A stretch of 64,000 nucleotides of DNA from Pseudochelatococcus lubricantis (GTDB lineage Bacteria; Pseudomonadota; Alphaproteobacteria; Rhizobiales; Beijerinckiaceae), in contig NZ_JBHLXC010000003.1 of NCBI RefSeq assembly GCF_042432495.1, positions 56,608-120,607 of the forward strand. Direction: 5' to 3'. Within the stretch, counting starts at the first letter, position 1; the number at the start of each line of letters is the position of its first letter. A program made the position numbers and the translations under genes. This document shows, in pieces, positions 57,144-64,000 of the stretch. The notes under the pieces are model-generated. The model saw nothing but the letters and a program-made list of their open reading frames with translations. It was not told the origin of the DNA and did no database searches.

Positions 57144-60100
57144 TTACCGAAAATCCCGCGCCTTCACCCTGATACCGCCGGCCCCCGGCCCCTGCTGCCC
57201 GTCCGTCGCCACCTCGCGCTGCCCGACAGTCGCCAGATCCCGCGACAGATCGACGATCCGATGGGCGACGAGATGCACGACCTCGCCCTCGCGCTGAACG
57301 CGGCCCCGCACGGCGATCATGCTCGATGAGAGAATGACCCGGCGATAGCGCTCGAAGATCTTCTGCCAGACCACGAGATTGGCGATGCCGGTCTCGTCCT
57401 CGAGCGTGATGAACATGACGCCGTTTGCGGACCCGGGACGCTGGCGCACCAGCACGATCCCCGCCGCCTCCAGCCAGCGCTGATCGCGGGCCGCCATCGC
57501 CTCGGCGCAGGTGACGATCCGGCGCCTCGCCAGGTCCTCGCGCAGGAAGGAGACCGGATGGCGACGCAGCGACAGGCCGATATGCCCATAATCCTCGACC
57601 ACCTCGCGGCCAGCAGGCATCGCTCTCAGCGCGATCGCCGGCTCGTCGAGTTCCGGAACGGTCCGTCCCTCGCGCTCCGAGGCGGCGGCGAAGAGCGGCA
57701 GTTCCTCGTCGCGCAGCCCCTTGATGGCCCATTGCGCCTCGCGCCGGGCCAGACCGAACGCCGGGCGGAATCCGTCGGCCGCCGCGATCTGGTCGAGCGC
57801 CGCGACGGGAACGCCGGCCCGCCGCCAGAGATCGTCGACCGAGGTGAACGTCTCATCGCCCCGCGCCGCCACGATGGCGGCGGCATGGGCATTGGCGAGG
57901 CCCTTGACCATGCGCAGTCCAAGACGGACCGCGAGACGGCTTTCGTCGCCGGTCGGCTCCAGCGTGCAATCCCAGCGGGAGGCATTGATGCAGACCGGGC
58001 GGACCTCCACCCCATGCTCGCGCGCGTCGCGCACGATCTGGGCCGGCGCATAAAAGCCCATGGGCTGGGCGTTGAGGAGCGCGGCGCAGAAGACATCCGG
58101 GTGCCAGCATTTGAGCCAGGCCGAGGCATAGGCGATCAGCGCGAAGCTCGCCGCGTGGCTTTCGGGAAAACCATAGGAGCCGAACCCTTCGAGCTGCTGG
58201 AAGGTCCGCGCCGCGAACTCCTCCTCATAGCCGCGCGCGATCATCCCCGAGATCAGCCGGTCGCGGAACTTCGAGACGCCGCCGGTATGTTTGAAGGTCG
58301 CCATGCTCTTGCGCAGGAGATCGGCCTCGCCCGCGGTAAAGCCCGCGCATTCGATGGCGACGCGCATGGCCTGTTCCTGGAACAGCGGCACGCCGAGCGT
58401 CTTGCCCAGCACCTTCTCCAGCTCGGGTCGGGGATAATCGACCTCTTCCAGGCCCTCGCGCCGGCGCAGATAGGGATGAACCATATCGCCCTGGATCGGC
58501 CCCGGCCGCACGATCGCGACCTGCACCACCAGGTCGTAATAGGTCCGGGGTTTCAGGCGGGGCAGCATCGACATCTGCGCCCGGCTCTCGATCTGGAAGG
58601 TGCCGAGCGTGTCGGCCTTGCGGATCATCGCATAGGTGCGCGGATCCTCGGCCGGGATCGACGCCAGATCGAGTCGGATATCCTTGTGCTCGGCCAGCAG
58701 GTCTAGCCCCCGGCGCATGCAGCTCAGCATGCCCAGCGCCAGGACATCGACCTTCATGAAACGCAGCGCGTCGATATCGTCCTTGTCCCATTCGATGATC
58801 TGACGCCCCTCCATCGCCGCGGGCTCGATGGGCACGAGATCGTCGAGCCGGTCATGGGTCAGCACGAAGCCGCCTGGATGCTGCGACAGATGCCGGGGCG
58901 CGCCGCGAAGCTGGGCGGCCAGTTCGAGCGTCAGGCGCAGCCGGCGATCTTGCGGGTTGAGGTTGAGATCACGGAGTTGCTGCTCGGTCACACCGGCCTC
59001 GGACCAGCCCCAGAGCTGGCCGGACAGCGTCTGGATCAGGTCTTCGGGAAGACCCATGGCCTTGCCGACGTCCCGCAGCGCCCCCTTGGAGCGATAGCGG
59101 ATGACGGTCGCGGTCAGCGCGGCGCGCTCGCGGCCGTAATGCTCATAGACCCACTGGATCACTTCCTCGCGCCGCTCATGCTCGAAATCCACGTCGATGT
59201 CGGGCGGCTCCCGGCGCTCCTCGGAGACGAAGCGCTCGAACAGGAGATCGTTGCGGCCGGGATCGATCGCGGTGATGCCGAGCACATAGCAGACGGCGGA
59301 GTTCGCCGCCGATCCGCGCCCCTGGCAGAGGATGCCGCGTGACCGGGCGAAGCGGACGATGCTGTTCACCGTCAGGAAATAGGGCGCGTAATCGAGCTTA
59401 CCGATCAGGGCCAGCTCATGCTTCAGCGCGGCCGTCACCTCGTCGGGGACACCCTCGGGATAGCGGTGTGCGGCGCCCTCCCAGGTCAGCCGCTCCAGGG
59501 TTTCCTGCGGGCTCAGCGCCGGATCGTCGCGTTCTTCGGGATATTGATAGCGCAACTCGTCGAGCGAGAAGCGACAGCGATCCGCGATGTCACGCGTCCG
59601 GGCCAAAGCCTCGGGCCAGCGCGCGAAGAGCCGGTGCATTTCGGCAGGCGGCTTCAGATAACGGTCGGCATGGCGCTCGCGCCGGGTTCCGAGCGCGTCG
59701 ACGGTGACATTGTGCCGGATCGCGGTGACGACATCCTGCAGGACGCGGCGTCCGGGCTCATGGAACAGCACGTCATTGGTCACGACGGTGGGCACGCCGA
59801 GGCGCGCGGCGAGCGTCGACAGTTCCCAGAGGCGCATCTGGTCATTGGGCCGCCGCCGCAGCGTCAGGCCGAGATAGGCGCGGGTCCCGAAGGCATCGCG
59901 CAAGCGCCGCAGGCGCAGGCCGCAGGTCTCGTCGGCAAGGTCCGGCACCAGGACCGCGATCAAGCCCTCGCCATAGGCGGCGAGATCGTCCCATTCGAGA
60001 TGGCAGCGCGCCTTGCCCGCCCTCCCCTTGCCCAGCGACAGCAACCGGCAGAGCCTCGACCAGGCCGCCCGGTCGGTCGGATAGACCAGCACCGACATGC

Positions 60101-60323
60101 CGCAGGCGAGGTCGAGGCGGCAGCCGACGATCAGCCGCACACCCGCAGCCTTCGCCGCCTCATGGGCGCGCACGATACCGGCAAGCGTGTTGCGGTCGGT
60201 CACGGCGAGCGCGTCGATCCCCATCGCGGCCGCCGCGGCGAAGAGCTCCTCGGCCGAGGAGGCGCCGCGCAGGAAGGAGAAATGCGACGTCACCTGCAAT
60301 TCGGCGTAAGCTGGCGCGCTCAT
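57144..60323 (-). CDS. dnaE2: Error-prone DNA polymerase DnaE2 (ImuC)
   Basis: C-family polymerase (1059 aa) that performs damage-induced mutagenesis with ImuA and ImuB. PHP domain at the N-terminus (YAELQVTSHFSFLRGASSAEEL), catalytic aspartates in PPDIDVDFEHERREEVI, and the OB-fold tail (GIVLVRQRPGSANGVMFITLEDETG). ATG 60323 overlaps the imuB stop by 4 bases. Confidence 0.95.
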   Translation of the reverse strand: MSAPAYAELQVTSHFSFLRGASSAEELFAAAAAMGIDALAVTDRNTLAGIVRAHEAAKAAGVRLIVGCRLDLACGMSVLVYPTDRAAWSRLCRLLSLGKGRAGKARCHLEWDDLAAYGEGLIAVLVPDLADETCGLRLRRLRDAFGTRAYLGLTLRRRPNDQMRLWELSTLAARLGVPTVVTNDVLFHEPGRRVLQDVVTAIRHNVTVDALGTRRERHADRYLKPPAEMHRLFARWPEALARTRDIADRCRFSLDELRYQYPEERDDPALSPQETLERLTWEGAAHRYPEGVPDEVTAALKHELALIGKLDYAPYFLTVNSIVRFARSRGILCQGRGSAANSAVCYVLGITAIDPGRNDLLFERFVSEERREPPDIDVDFEHERREEVIQWVYEHYGRERAALTATVIRYRSKGALRDVGKAMGLPEDLIQTLSGQLWGWSEAGVTEQQLRDLNLNPQDRRLRLTLELAAQLRGAPRHLSQHPGGFVLTHDRLDDLVPIEPAAMEGRQIIEWDKDDIDALRFMKVDVLALGMLSCMRRGLDLLAEHKDIRLDLASIPAEDPRTYAMIRKADTLGTFQIESRAQMSMLPRLKPRTYYDLVVQVAIVRPGPIQGDMVHPYLRRREGLEEVDYPRPELEKVLGKTLGVPLFQEQAMRVAIECAGFTAGEADLLRKSMATFKHTGGVSKFRDRLISGMIARGYEEEFAARTFQQLEGFGSYGFPESHAASFALIAYASAWLKCWHPDVFCAALLNAQPMGFYAPAQIVRDAREHGVEVRPVCINASRWDCTLEPTGDESRLAVRLGLRMVKGLANAHAAAIVAARGDETFTSVDDLWRRAGVPVAALDQIAAADGFRPAFGLARREAQWAIKGLRDEELPLFAAASEREGRTVPELDEPAIALRAMPAGREVVEDYGHIGLSLRRHPVSFLREDLARRRIVTCAEAMAARDQRWLEAAGIVLVRQRPGSANGVMFITLEDETGIANLVVWQKIFERYRRVILSSSMIAVRGRVQREGEVVHLVAHRIVDLSRDLATVGQREVATDGQQGPGAGGIRVKARDFR

Positions 60324-61843
60324 CCGAAAATCCCGTGCAGGAACCAGCGATGCGAGCCGGTGGCGGCATCCTCGCCATCGCCGGAGCGGAAGATCCAGAA
60401 GCGCTCGCCGGCATCGTCCTCGACCCGGAAATAGTCCCGCACCGCCTGTCGCTCGGCATCGCGTTTCCACCATTCCCCGAAGATGCGCTCGGGGCCGTCG
60501 GCCCGGCGGACACGGCGGCGCACGCCCTTCCAGGAGAACCAGTTCGGGGGATGGTCCGGCAAGAGCGCCATGGTCTCGATCGGCTCCGGCCGGGCGAGAA
60601 GCCGCGACGGGCGCGGCCAGTGGTCGGGCCAGCCCGCGCCCGTATCCCCGGCAAGCGCCGGCAGGCGGCAGACCGAGCGTTCGGGCACATCGCTCGCCAC
60701 CGGGGCGAAGCGATAGACCGCCCGCGCGCCGACCCGGTTCGCCAGCGTGTCGATCAGGCCGGAGAGATCCGGCGCGGTCTCCTCGATGAGGCTGCTGGCC
60801 GCCTGCTTCAAGGGCAGCGGTTCGGCCAGGGTGGCTGTCAGCGACATGATCTCGATGCCGAAGCCCGGCGCGATGGTCTCGATCTTGTCGCAGAGAAGCC
60901 GGGTCAGGCGCGCGGGATCCCGCACCGGCATGGCCAGGCCGATGCGCACCGTCTCGATCCGGTTGTCGACCCGGTGGCAGAGCAGGTCGAGACGGCGCGC
61001 GCCGAGACCCCGCCCTTCGAGCGTCTCGCAGAGCGCCATAACCAGCTTGCGAATATAGCGCGCGATGGTCTCGGCGGCGCCGATCGGTTCGGCGAAGACG
61101 CGGCGGACGGAGACCAGGTCCTCGGGCCGAATCGGTTCGATGGGTTCGGCGACCGCGCCCAGGGCCTGATCGAGACGCCGGCAGAGTTCCGGGCCGAAGC
61201 GCCGCGTCAGGGGCGCGCGCGGCTGCCCGATGAGGTCGCCAATGCGGACAAAGCCGAGATCGTATAGCCCCGCTGCGATCGCGGACGGCAAGCGCAGCGC
61301 TTGCAGCGGCAGCGGCGCGAGGATCGGGACGGTTTCGCCGGGAGGAGTGACAAACAGCGGATCGGCCGCGTAGCGCGCCAGCGCATGGGCCGCGCCCCAG
61401 CTATCGGCAATGGCGGCGCGGGCGGTGACGCCGGACATGACAAGCCGACCGGTCAGCGCCTCCAGCATGGCCGCTTCGCCGCCATGCAGATGGTCGGCGC
61501 CGGTCGCATCGATGACGATCCCGTCCGGCGCGTCGGCGGCGACGATAGGTGAGAAGCGTTGCAGCACCCAGAGCGCGAGGCGTTCGAGGCTGTCCAGGTC
61601 GGCCCGCGGGTCGGCGGGCTCGATGTGGAGGCCGGGCACCATCGCCTGGGCCTTGGTGACAGGCATTCCGGCGCGCAGGCCGAGCGCCTGCGCGGCCGGA
61701 TCGGCCGCCGTCACCACCCGGCGGTTCTTCTCCCTTCCGGCGATGACCAGCGGCGCCTCACCGGGCGGCGCTGCGTCGCCCGCCTTCCGCCGCAACCGGT
61801 CTGTCGGCCAGTTCGGCAGGAAGACAGAGATGACCCGAGCCAT
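60320..61843 (-). CDS. imuB: ImuB, inactive Y-family polymerase
   Basis: Y-family-like protein (507 aa) that lacks the catalytic carboxylates: the start reads VISVFLPNWPTDRLRR instead of the D-containing motif, and GIVIDATGADHLHGG stands where SxDEAYLD is found in active enzymes. It acts as hub between beta clamp, ImuA and DnaE2. The start overlaps imuA by 86 bases, longer than the other overlaps here. Confidence 0.94.
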   Translation of the reverse strand: MARVISVFLPNWPTDRLRRKAGDAAPPGEAPLVIAGREKNRRVVTAADPAAQALGLRAGMPVTKAQAMVPGLHIEPADPRADLDSLERLALWVLQRFSPIVAADAPDGIVIDATGADHLHGGEAAMLEALTGRLVMSGVTARAAIADSWGAAHALARYAADPLFVTPPGETVPILAPLPLQALRLPSAIAAGLYDLGFVRIGDLIGQPRAPLTRRFGPELCRRLDQALGAVAEPIEPIRPEDLVSVRRVFAEPIGAAETIARYIRKLVMALCETLEGRGLGARRLDLLCHRVDNRIETVRIGLAMPVRDPARLTRLLCDKIETIAPGFGIEIMSLTATLAEPLPLKQAASSLIEETAPDLSGLIDTLANRVGARAVYRFAPVASDVPERSVCRLPALAGDTGAGWPDHWPRPSRLLARPEPIETMALLPDHPPNWFSWKGVRRRVRRADGPERIFGEWWKRDAERQAVRDYFRVEDDAGERFWIFRSGDGEDAATGSHRWFLHGIFG

Positions 61844-62519
61844 CGCACGCCTCCAGTTCGATATCGAGACATTCGCCCGCCCGCGCCCGGATCAGCTCAA
61901 CGAGCCAGCGCGGCCGCCCGACGCCGGGAACTGGAAGGGACGAGGACGGCAGCGCCGAGATCCGCCAGCGGGTCATCGCCGCCGTCGGCTGCCCGAAATC
62001 GCTGGCCTCCGCCTGCCGCCGCCATCGGCGCAGCGCGATGCAAATCGTCGCCGAGCCTTTCGCGGCCAGATGCAGCCGCCGCGAGGCGGTCATTGGCAGG
62101 CGCGCGATGTCGCCGACGACCGCCCCCAGCCCGCCATGCCGCAGCCCTTCCTCCATACAGGCCAGAACAGCCTTGTCGTCCCCGGCTTCGACGAATATCA
62201 CCCGGCCGGGCGGCAATCCCGACTGCTCCAGCCCCGGCGCGAAGAGATCCTGGAGCGCCACGCACCAGAGCACCTGGCCGGTGGTGCGGGCGGCGATCCC
62301 GGCCGTGAAACAGGCCGCCGCCGCGCCATCCACCGCCCCGTTGCCGCCTCCGGCGACTTCATGGAGGCAGCCGAGCGCCAGCCCGCCACCGGGCAGCCTG
62401 CGATCCAGCGGCGCGATCCCGAAGGGCAGCACCTCGTGCGGACGCGTGCCATCGCCTTCGAGCCGCGCGATGCGCGCCCGAAGGTCGGCAATGGCTGGGC
62501 TGTCTGCACGGTTGGGCAT
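61758..62519 (-). CDS. imuA: ImuA, SOS mutasome RecA-like protein
   Basis: RecA/SulA-like fold protein (253 aa) starting MPNRADSPAIADLRARIARLEG; HEVLPFGIAPLDRRLPGGGLALGCLHEVAG is the ImuA signature (in part). ATG 62519 chosen; the longer frame runs through the promoter and the LexA box. First gene of imuA-imuB-dnaE2. Confidence 0.93.
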   Translation of the reverse strand: MPNRADSPAIADLRARIARLEGDGTRPHEVLPFGIAPLDRRLPGGGLALGCLHEVAGGGNGAVDGAAAACFTAGIAARTTGQVLWCVALQDLFAPGLEQSGLPPGRVIFVEAGDDKAVLACMEEGLRHGGLGAVVGDIARLPMTASRRLHLAAKGSATICIALRRWRRQAEASDFGQPTAAMTRWRISALPSSSLPVPGVGRPRWLVELIRARAGECLDIELEACDGSGHLCLPAELADRPVAAEGGRRSAAR

Positions 62520-62567
62520 ATGAGGATGGCGTCTCCGGGGCTTTGCACTGGTCGATTCCGTTGCTAT

Positions 62568-62584
62568 GTTCTTTATTTGTTCTC
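62568..62584. promoter_or_regulatory. LexA (SOS) box, alphaproteobacterial type
   Basis: GTTC-TTTATTT-GTTC (62568-62582) followed by TC matches the GTTC-N7-GTTC LexA box. It lies 49 bases before imuA and 99 bases before the divergent SRAP gene, so it may repress both until DNA damage. Confidence 0.88.
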
Positions 62585-62682
62585 TTGCGGGTCGAGAGTC
62601 AATCTCGGCCATCCCGGAAGTGATCGACGGAACGCGATGCCCTATGGTGACGTAAAGGATTCGCAAGGAGAGTGGCGGGGCG

Positions 62683-63372
62683 ATGTGCAACCTGTATCGC
62701 ATTACAACCAATCAGCAGGCGATCCGGGATTTCGTGGCCGCCACCCATGACAGCATCGGCAATCTCGAGCCGTCGATCGATGTCTATCCCGACCGCCCGG
62801 CGCCGGTGGTGCGCAACACCGATGGCGGGCGGGAACTGGCCTCGCTGATCTGGGGTATGCCCACGCCCATCGAATATCTGAAATCCCATGATGCGCCGGA
62901 CACGGGCGTCACCAATATCCGCAGCACGGGCAGCCCCCATTGGCGCAAATGGCTCGGGGTTGGGCATCGCTGCGTGGTCCCGGCCACCGCCTTTTCCGAA
63001 TATGGGCAAAAGCCCGATCCGGTCACGAAGCGCAAACCGCTGCACTGGTTCGCCCTCGATGAGACCCAGCCCCTGTTCTTCTTCGCGGGAATCTGGACGC
63101 CATGGCGCGGAACCCGCGGCTCGAACCGAACCCCGCGTCCGGGCGATCATCAGCTGTTCGCCTTCCTGACGAGCGAGGCCAATGGCGTGGTGAAACCGAT
63201 CCATCCGAAGGCCATGCCCGTCATCCTGACGAGCCGCGACGAAGTCGAGACCTGGCTGACCGCCGACTGGAAGGAAGCGAAGGGCCTGCAACGGCCGCTG
63301 CCCGACGAGCGGCTGTTGATCACGGAGACGCCAGCGAGCGCAGCCGGCGATGGCATGTTGCCGGGCATCTGA
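62683..63372 (+). CDS. SOS response-associated peptidase (SRAP/YedK family)
   Basis: SRAP protein (229 aa) that crosslinks to abasic sites in single-stranded DNA through Cys2 (MCNLYRIT). Other signatures: NIRSTGSPHW, CVVPATAFSEY and HPKAMPVIL. It diverges from the imu operon across the LexA box. Confidence 0.94.
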   Translation: MCNLYRITTNQQAIRDFVAATHDSIGNLEPSIDVYPDRPAPVVRNTDGGRELASLIWGMPTPIEYLKSHDAPDTGVTNIRSTGSPHWRKWLGVGHRCVVPATAFSEYGQKPDPVTKRKPLHWFALDETQPLFFFAGIWTPWRGTRGSNRTPRPGDHQLFAFLTSEANGVVKPIHPKAMPVILTSRDEVETWLTADWKEAKGLQRPLPDERLLITETPASAAGDGMLPGI

Positions 63373-63392
63373 CAATGATCCGGAGGACGGAA

Positions 63393-63755
63393 ATGGGCCG
63401 GAAGGAAGAAGAACAGTTAGCGGCGACGCTCGCCAAGGCGATGGCGATGATCTGCGTCCGCAACAGCATGCTGGAGGACCTGCATGCGGGGCCGGTCCCG
63501 GTCACGAAGACCGGCGACTATTCCGATGTCTTCGTCATCGACGCCGACGGCAATCGCATCCCCTGGGGAACCGTGTCGAGACTCGACGACGACGAGATGC
63601 GCGACCTGATGCGCCAGGTGGTCAATCGGCTCTACACGTTCCAGACCTGCTTCGCAGAGCCGCAGTTTCAGGCGATGATCGACAAGTGGCTCGGTGTTGC
63701 GCGCAACTGGGACGAGCCGGTCCTCGACGAGCGGCTTGCGGGGCGGCATGCGTAG
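63393..63755 (+). CDS. Hypothetical protein, 120 aa
   Basis: Start ATG 63393 with GGAGG 6 bases upstream (MGRKEEEQLAATLAKAMAMICVRNSMLEDLHAGPVPVTKTGDYSDVFVIDADG, in part). Conserved-looking but no family recognised; it follows the SRAP gene by 20 bases on the same strand and is probably co-transcribed. Confidence 0.75.
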   Translation: MGRKEEEQLAATLAKAMAMICVRNSMLEDLHAGPVPVTKTGDYSDVFVIDADGNRIPWGTVSRLDDDEMRDLMRQVVNRLYTFQTCFAEPQFQAMIDKWLGVARNWDEPVLDERLAGRHA

Positions 63756-63933
63756 CCAATCATCAGCGGGACGTCGGCGGCCCGGTGGGTTGGGTAGCCG
63801 GTTCAGATCTCGTCCTTGGAGGAAGTGTTCGCCACTGATCAGCCAACGCGCCAGCCGGAGATCACGGGTCAGAACCTCTAGGTCGTGAGGTGAGAGCTGG
63901 CGAAAATCGTATCCAGAAGTTCTCGGCGGGCGC
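63756..63933 (-). pseudogene. Possible remnant of a restriction-endonuclease-like gene
   Basis: The minus strand reads GYDFRQLSPHDLEVLTRDLRLARW, which resembles the N-terminus of Mrr-like restriction endonuclease proteins (YDF..LSP.D.E.L..DLL). There is no start, an in-frame TAG stands just upstream, and the rest runs antisense into the previous gene. Weak evidence. Confidence 0.28.
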
Positions 63934-63935
63934 TA

Positions 63936-64000
63936 GGGCGTGTTGACAAAAGGGATTCACCGGGCGCGGTGATCGTGATTCAAGCTGGTATCTGCAATGG
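63936..64000. mobile_element. Probable end of an IS5-type insertion sequence (partial)
   Basis: GGGCGTGTTGACAAA at 63936-63950, preceded by CTA, looks like the terminal inverted repeat of an IS5-group element, which often begins GGGCGTGTTGACAA. The element continues beyond the window, so no transposase is visible. Confidence 0.4.

Noticed and set aside
1..64000. CRISPR arrays, tRNA and rRNA genes
   Set aside because: No regularly spaced repeat array, tRNA cloverleaf or rRNA segment was recognised on either strand.

Overview
The window is a stretch of a large, high-GC mobile element from an alphaproteobacterium, most likely an integrative and conjugative element (ICE) or a conjugative plasmid of a Hyphomicrobiales- or Sphingomonadales-type host. 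The alphaproteobacterial assignment rests on a GTTC-N7-GTTC LexA box in front of an imuA-imuB-dnaE2 cassette, on the complete Trb-type mating-pair operon ending in DUF2274 and LysR genes, and on the AlpA-like excisionase / DUF6499-DUF2285 pair known from rhizobial symbiosis ICEs. No integrase, tRNA, rRNA or CRISPR array was seen, so the attachment end lies outside the window.

Layout. 0-1.2 kb: the end of a CDF zinc/cadmium efflux gene and its ArsR/SmtB-type regulator. 1.4-12.2 kb: a LysR gene convergent with the mating-pair operon trbB-C-D-E-J-K-L-F-G-I-DUF2274, read on the minus strand. 12.2-25.6 kb: metal-resistance cargo that separates trbB from copG-traG. It holds arsR plus a BASS-type transporter; a MerR-regulated P1B ATPase with CDF, PCuAC, SCO, CcdA and LspA genes; arsR-arsC-arsC-acr3-arsH-MFS; and a small secreted EF-hand / protease-prodomain-like pair. 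25.7-35.5 kb: the DNA-processing and maintenance operon (minus strand): rdfS-like, repA, parA, DNA methyltransferase, RHH, DUF2840, traF, DUF736, lytic transglycosylase, relaxase, traG, copG. 35.6-37.2 kb: regulators (FseA-like frameshifted pair, QseM-like DUF2285, XRE). 37.4-56 kb: accessory and anti-defence genes, nearly all on the minus strand: SSB, DUF2493, Toprim primase-like, a 1451-residue methyltransferase/strawberry-notch helicase, ArdB, a PIN toxin-antitoxin pair, many small DUF proteins, a ParB-like protein, DUF2958 and ArdC. 56-64 kb: a possible HEPN/AbiU2-like gene, the SOS mutasome imuA-imuB-dnaE2, a divergent SRAP gene, and what looks like the end of an insertion sequence.

How the parts fit. 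FseA-like protein, made only if ribosomes shift +1 at a TTTC site, would activate the rdfS promoter just downstream. RdfS heads an operon of overlapping genes that carries replication (RepA), partition (ParA), modification and DNA processing, so excision, replication and transfer appear coupled. The Trb apparatus supplies the channel. The 37-56 kb block looks like a leading-region anti-restriction island. The cargo gives resistance to arsenic and to divalent soft metals.

The most interesting non-coding signals are a six-copy family of about 90-base structured leaders in front of the anti-restriction and maintenance genes; a second three-copy hairpin-RBS family; a three-tier nested hairpin of 119 bases; iterons, DnaA-box-like sites and tandem AT-rich 12-mers inside the repA coding sequence; and the +1 frameshift site of the FseA-like pair.
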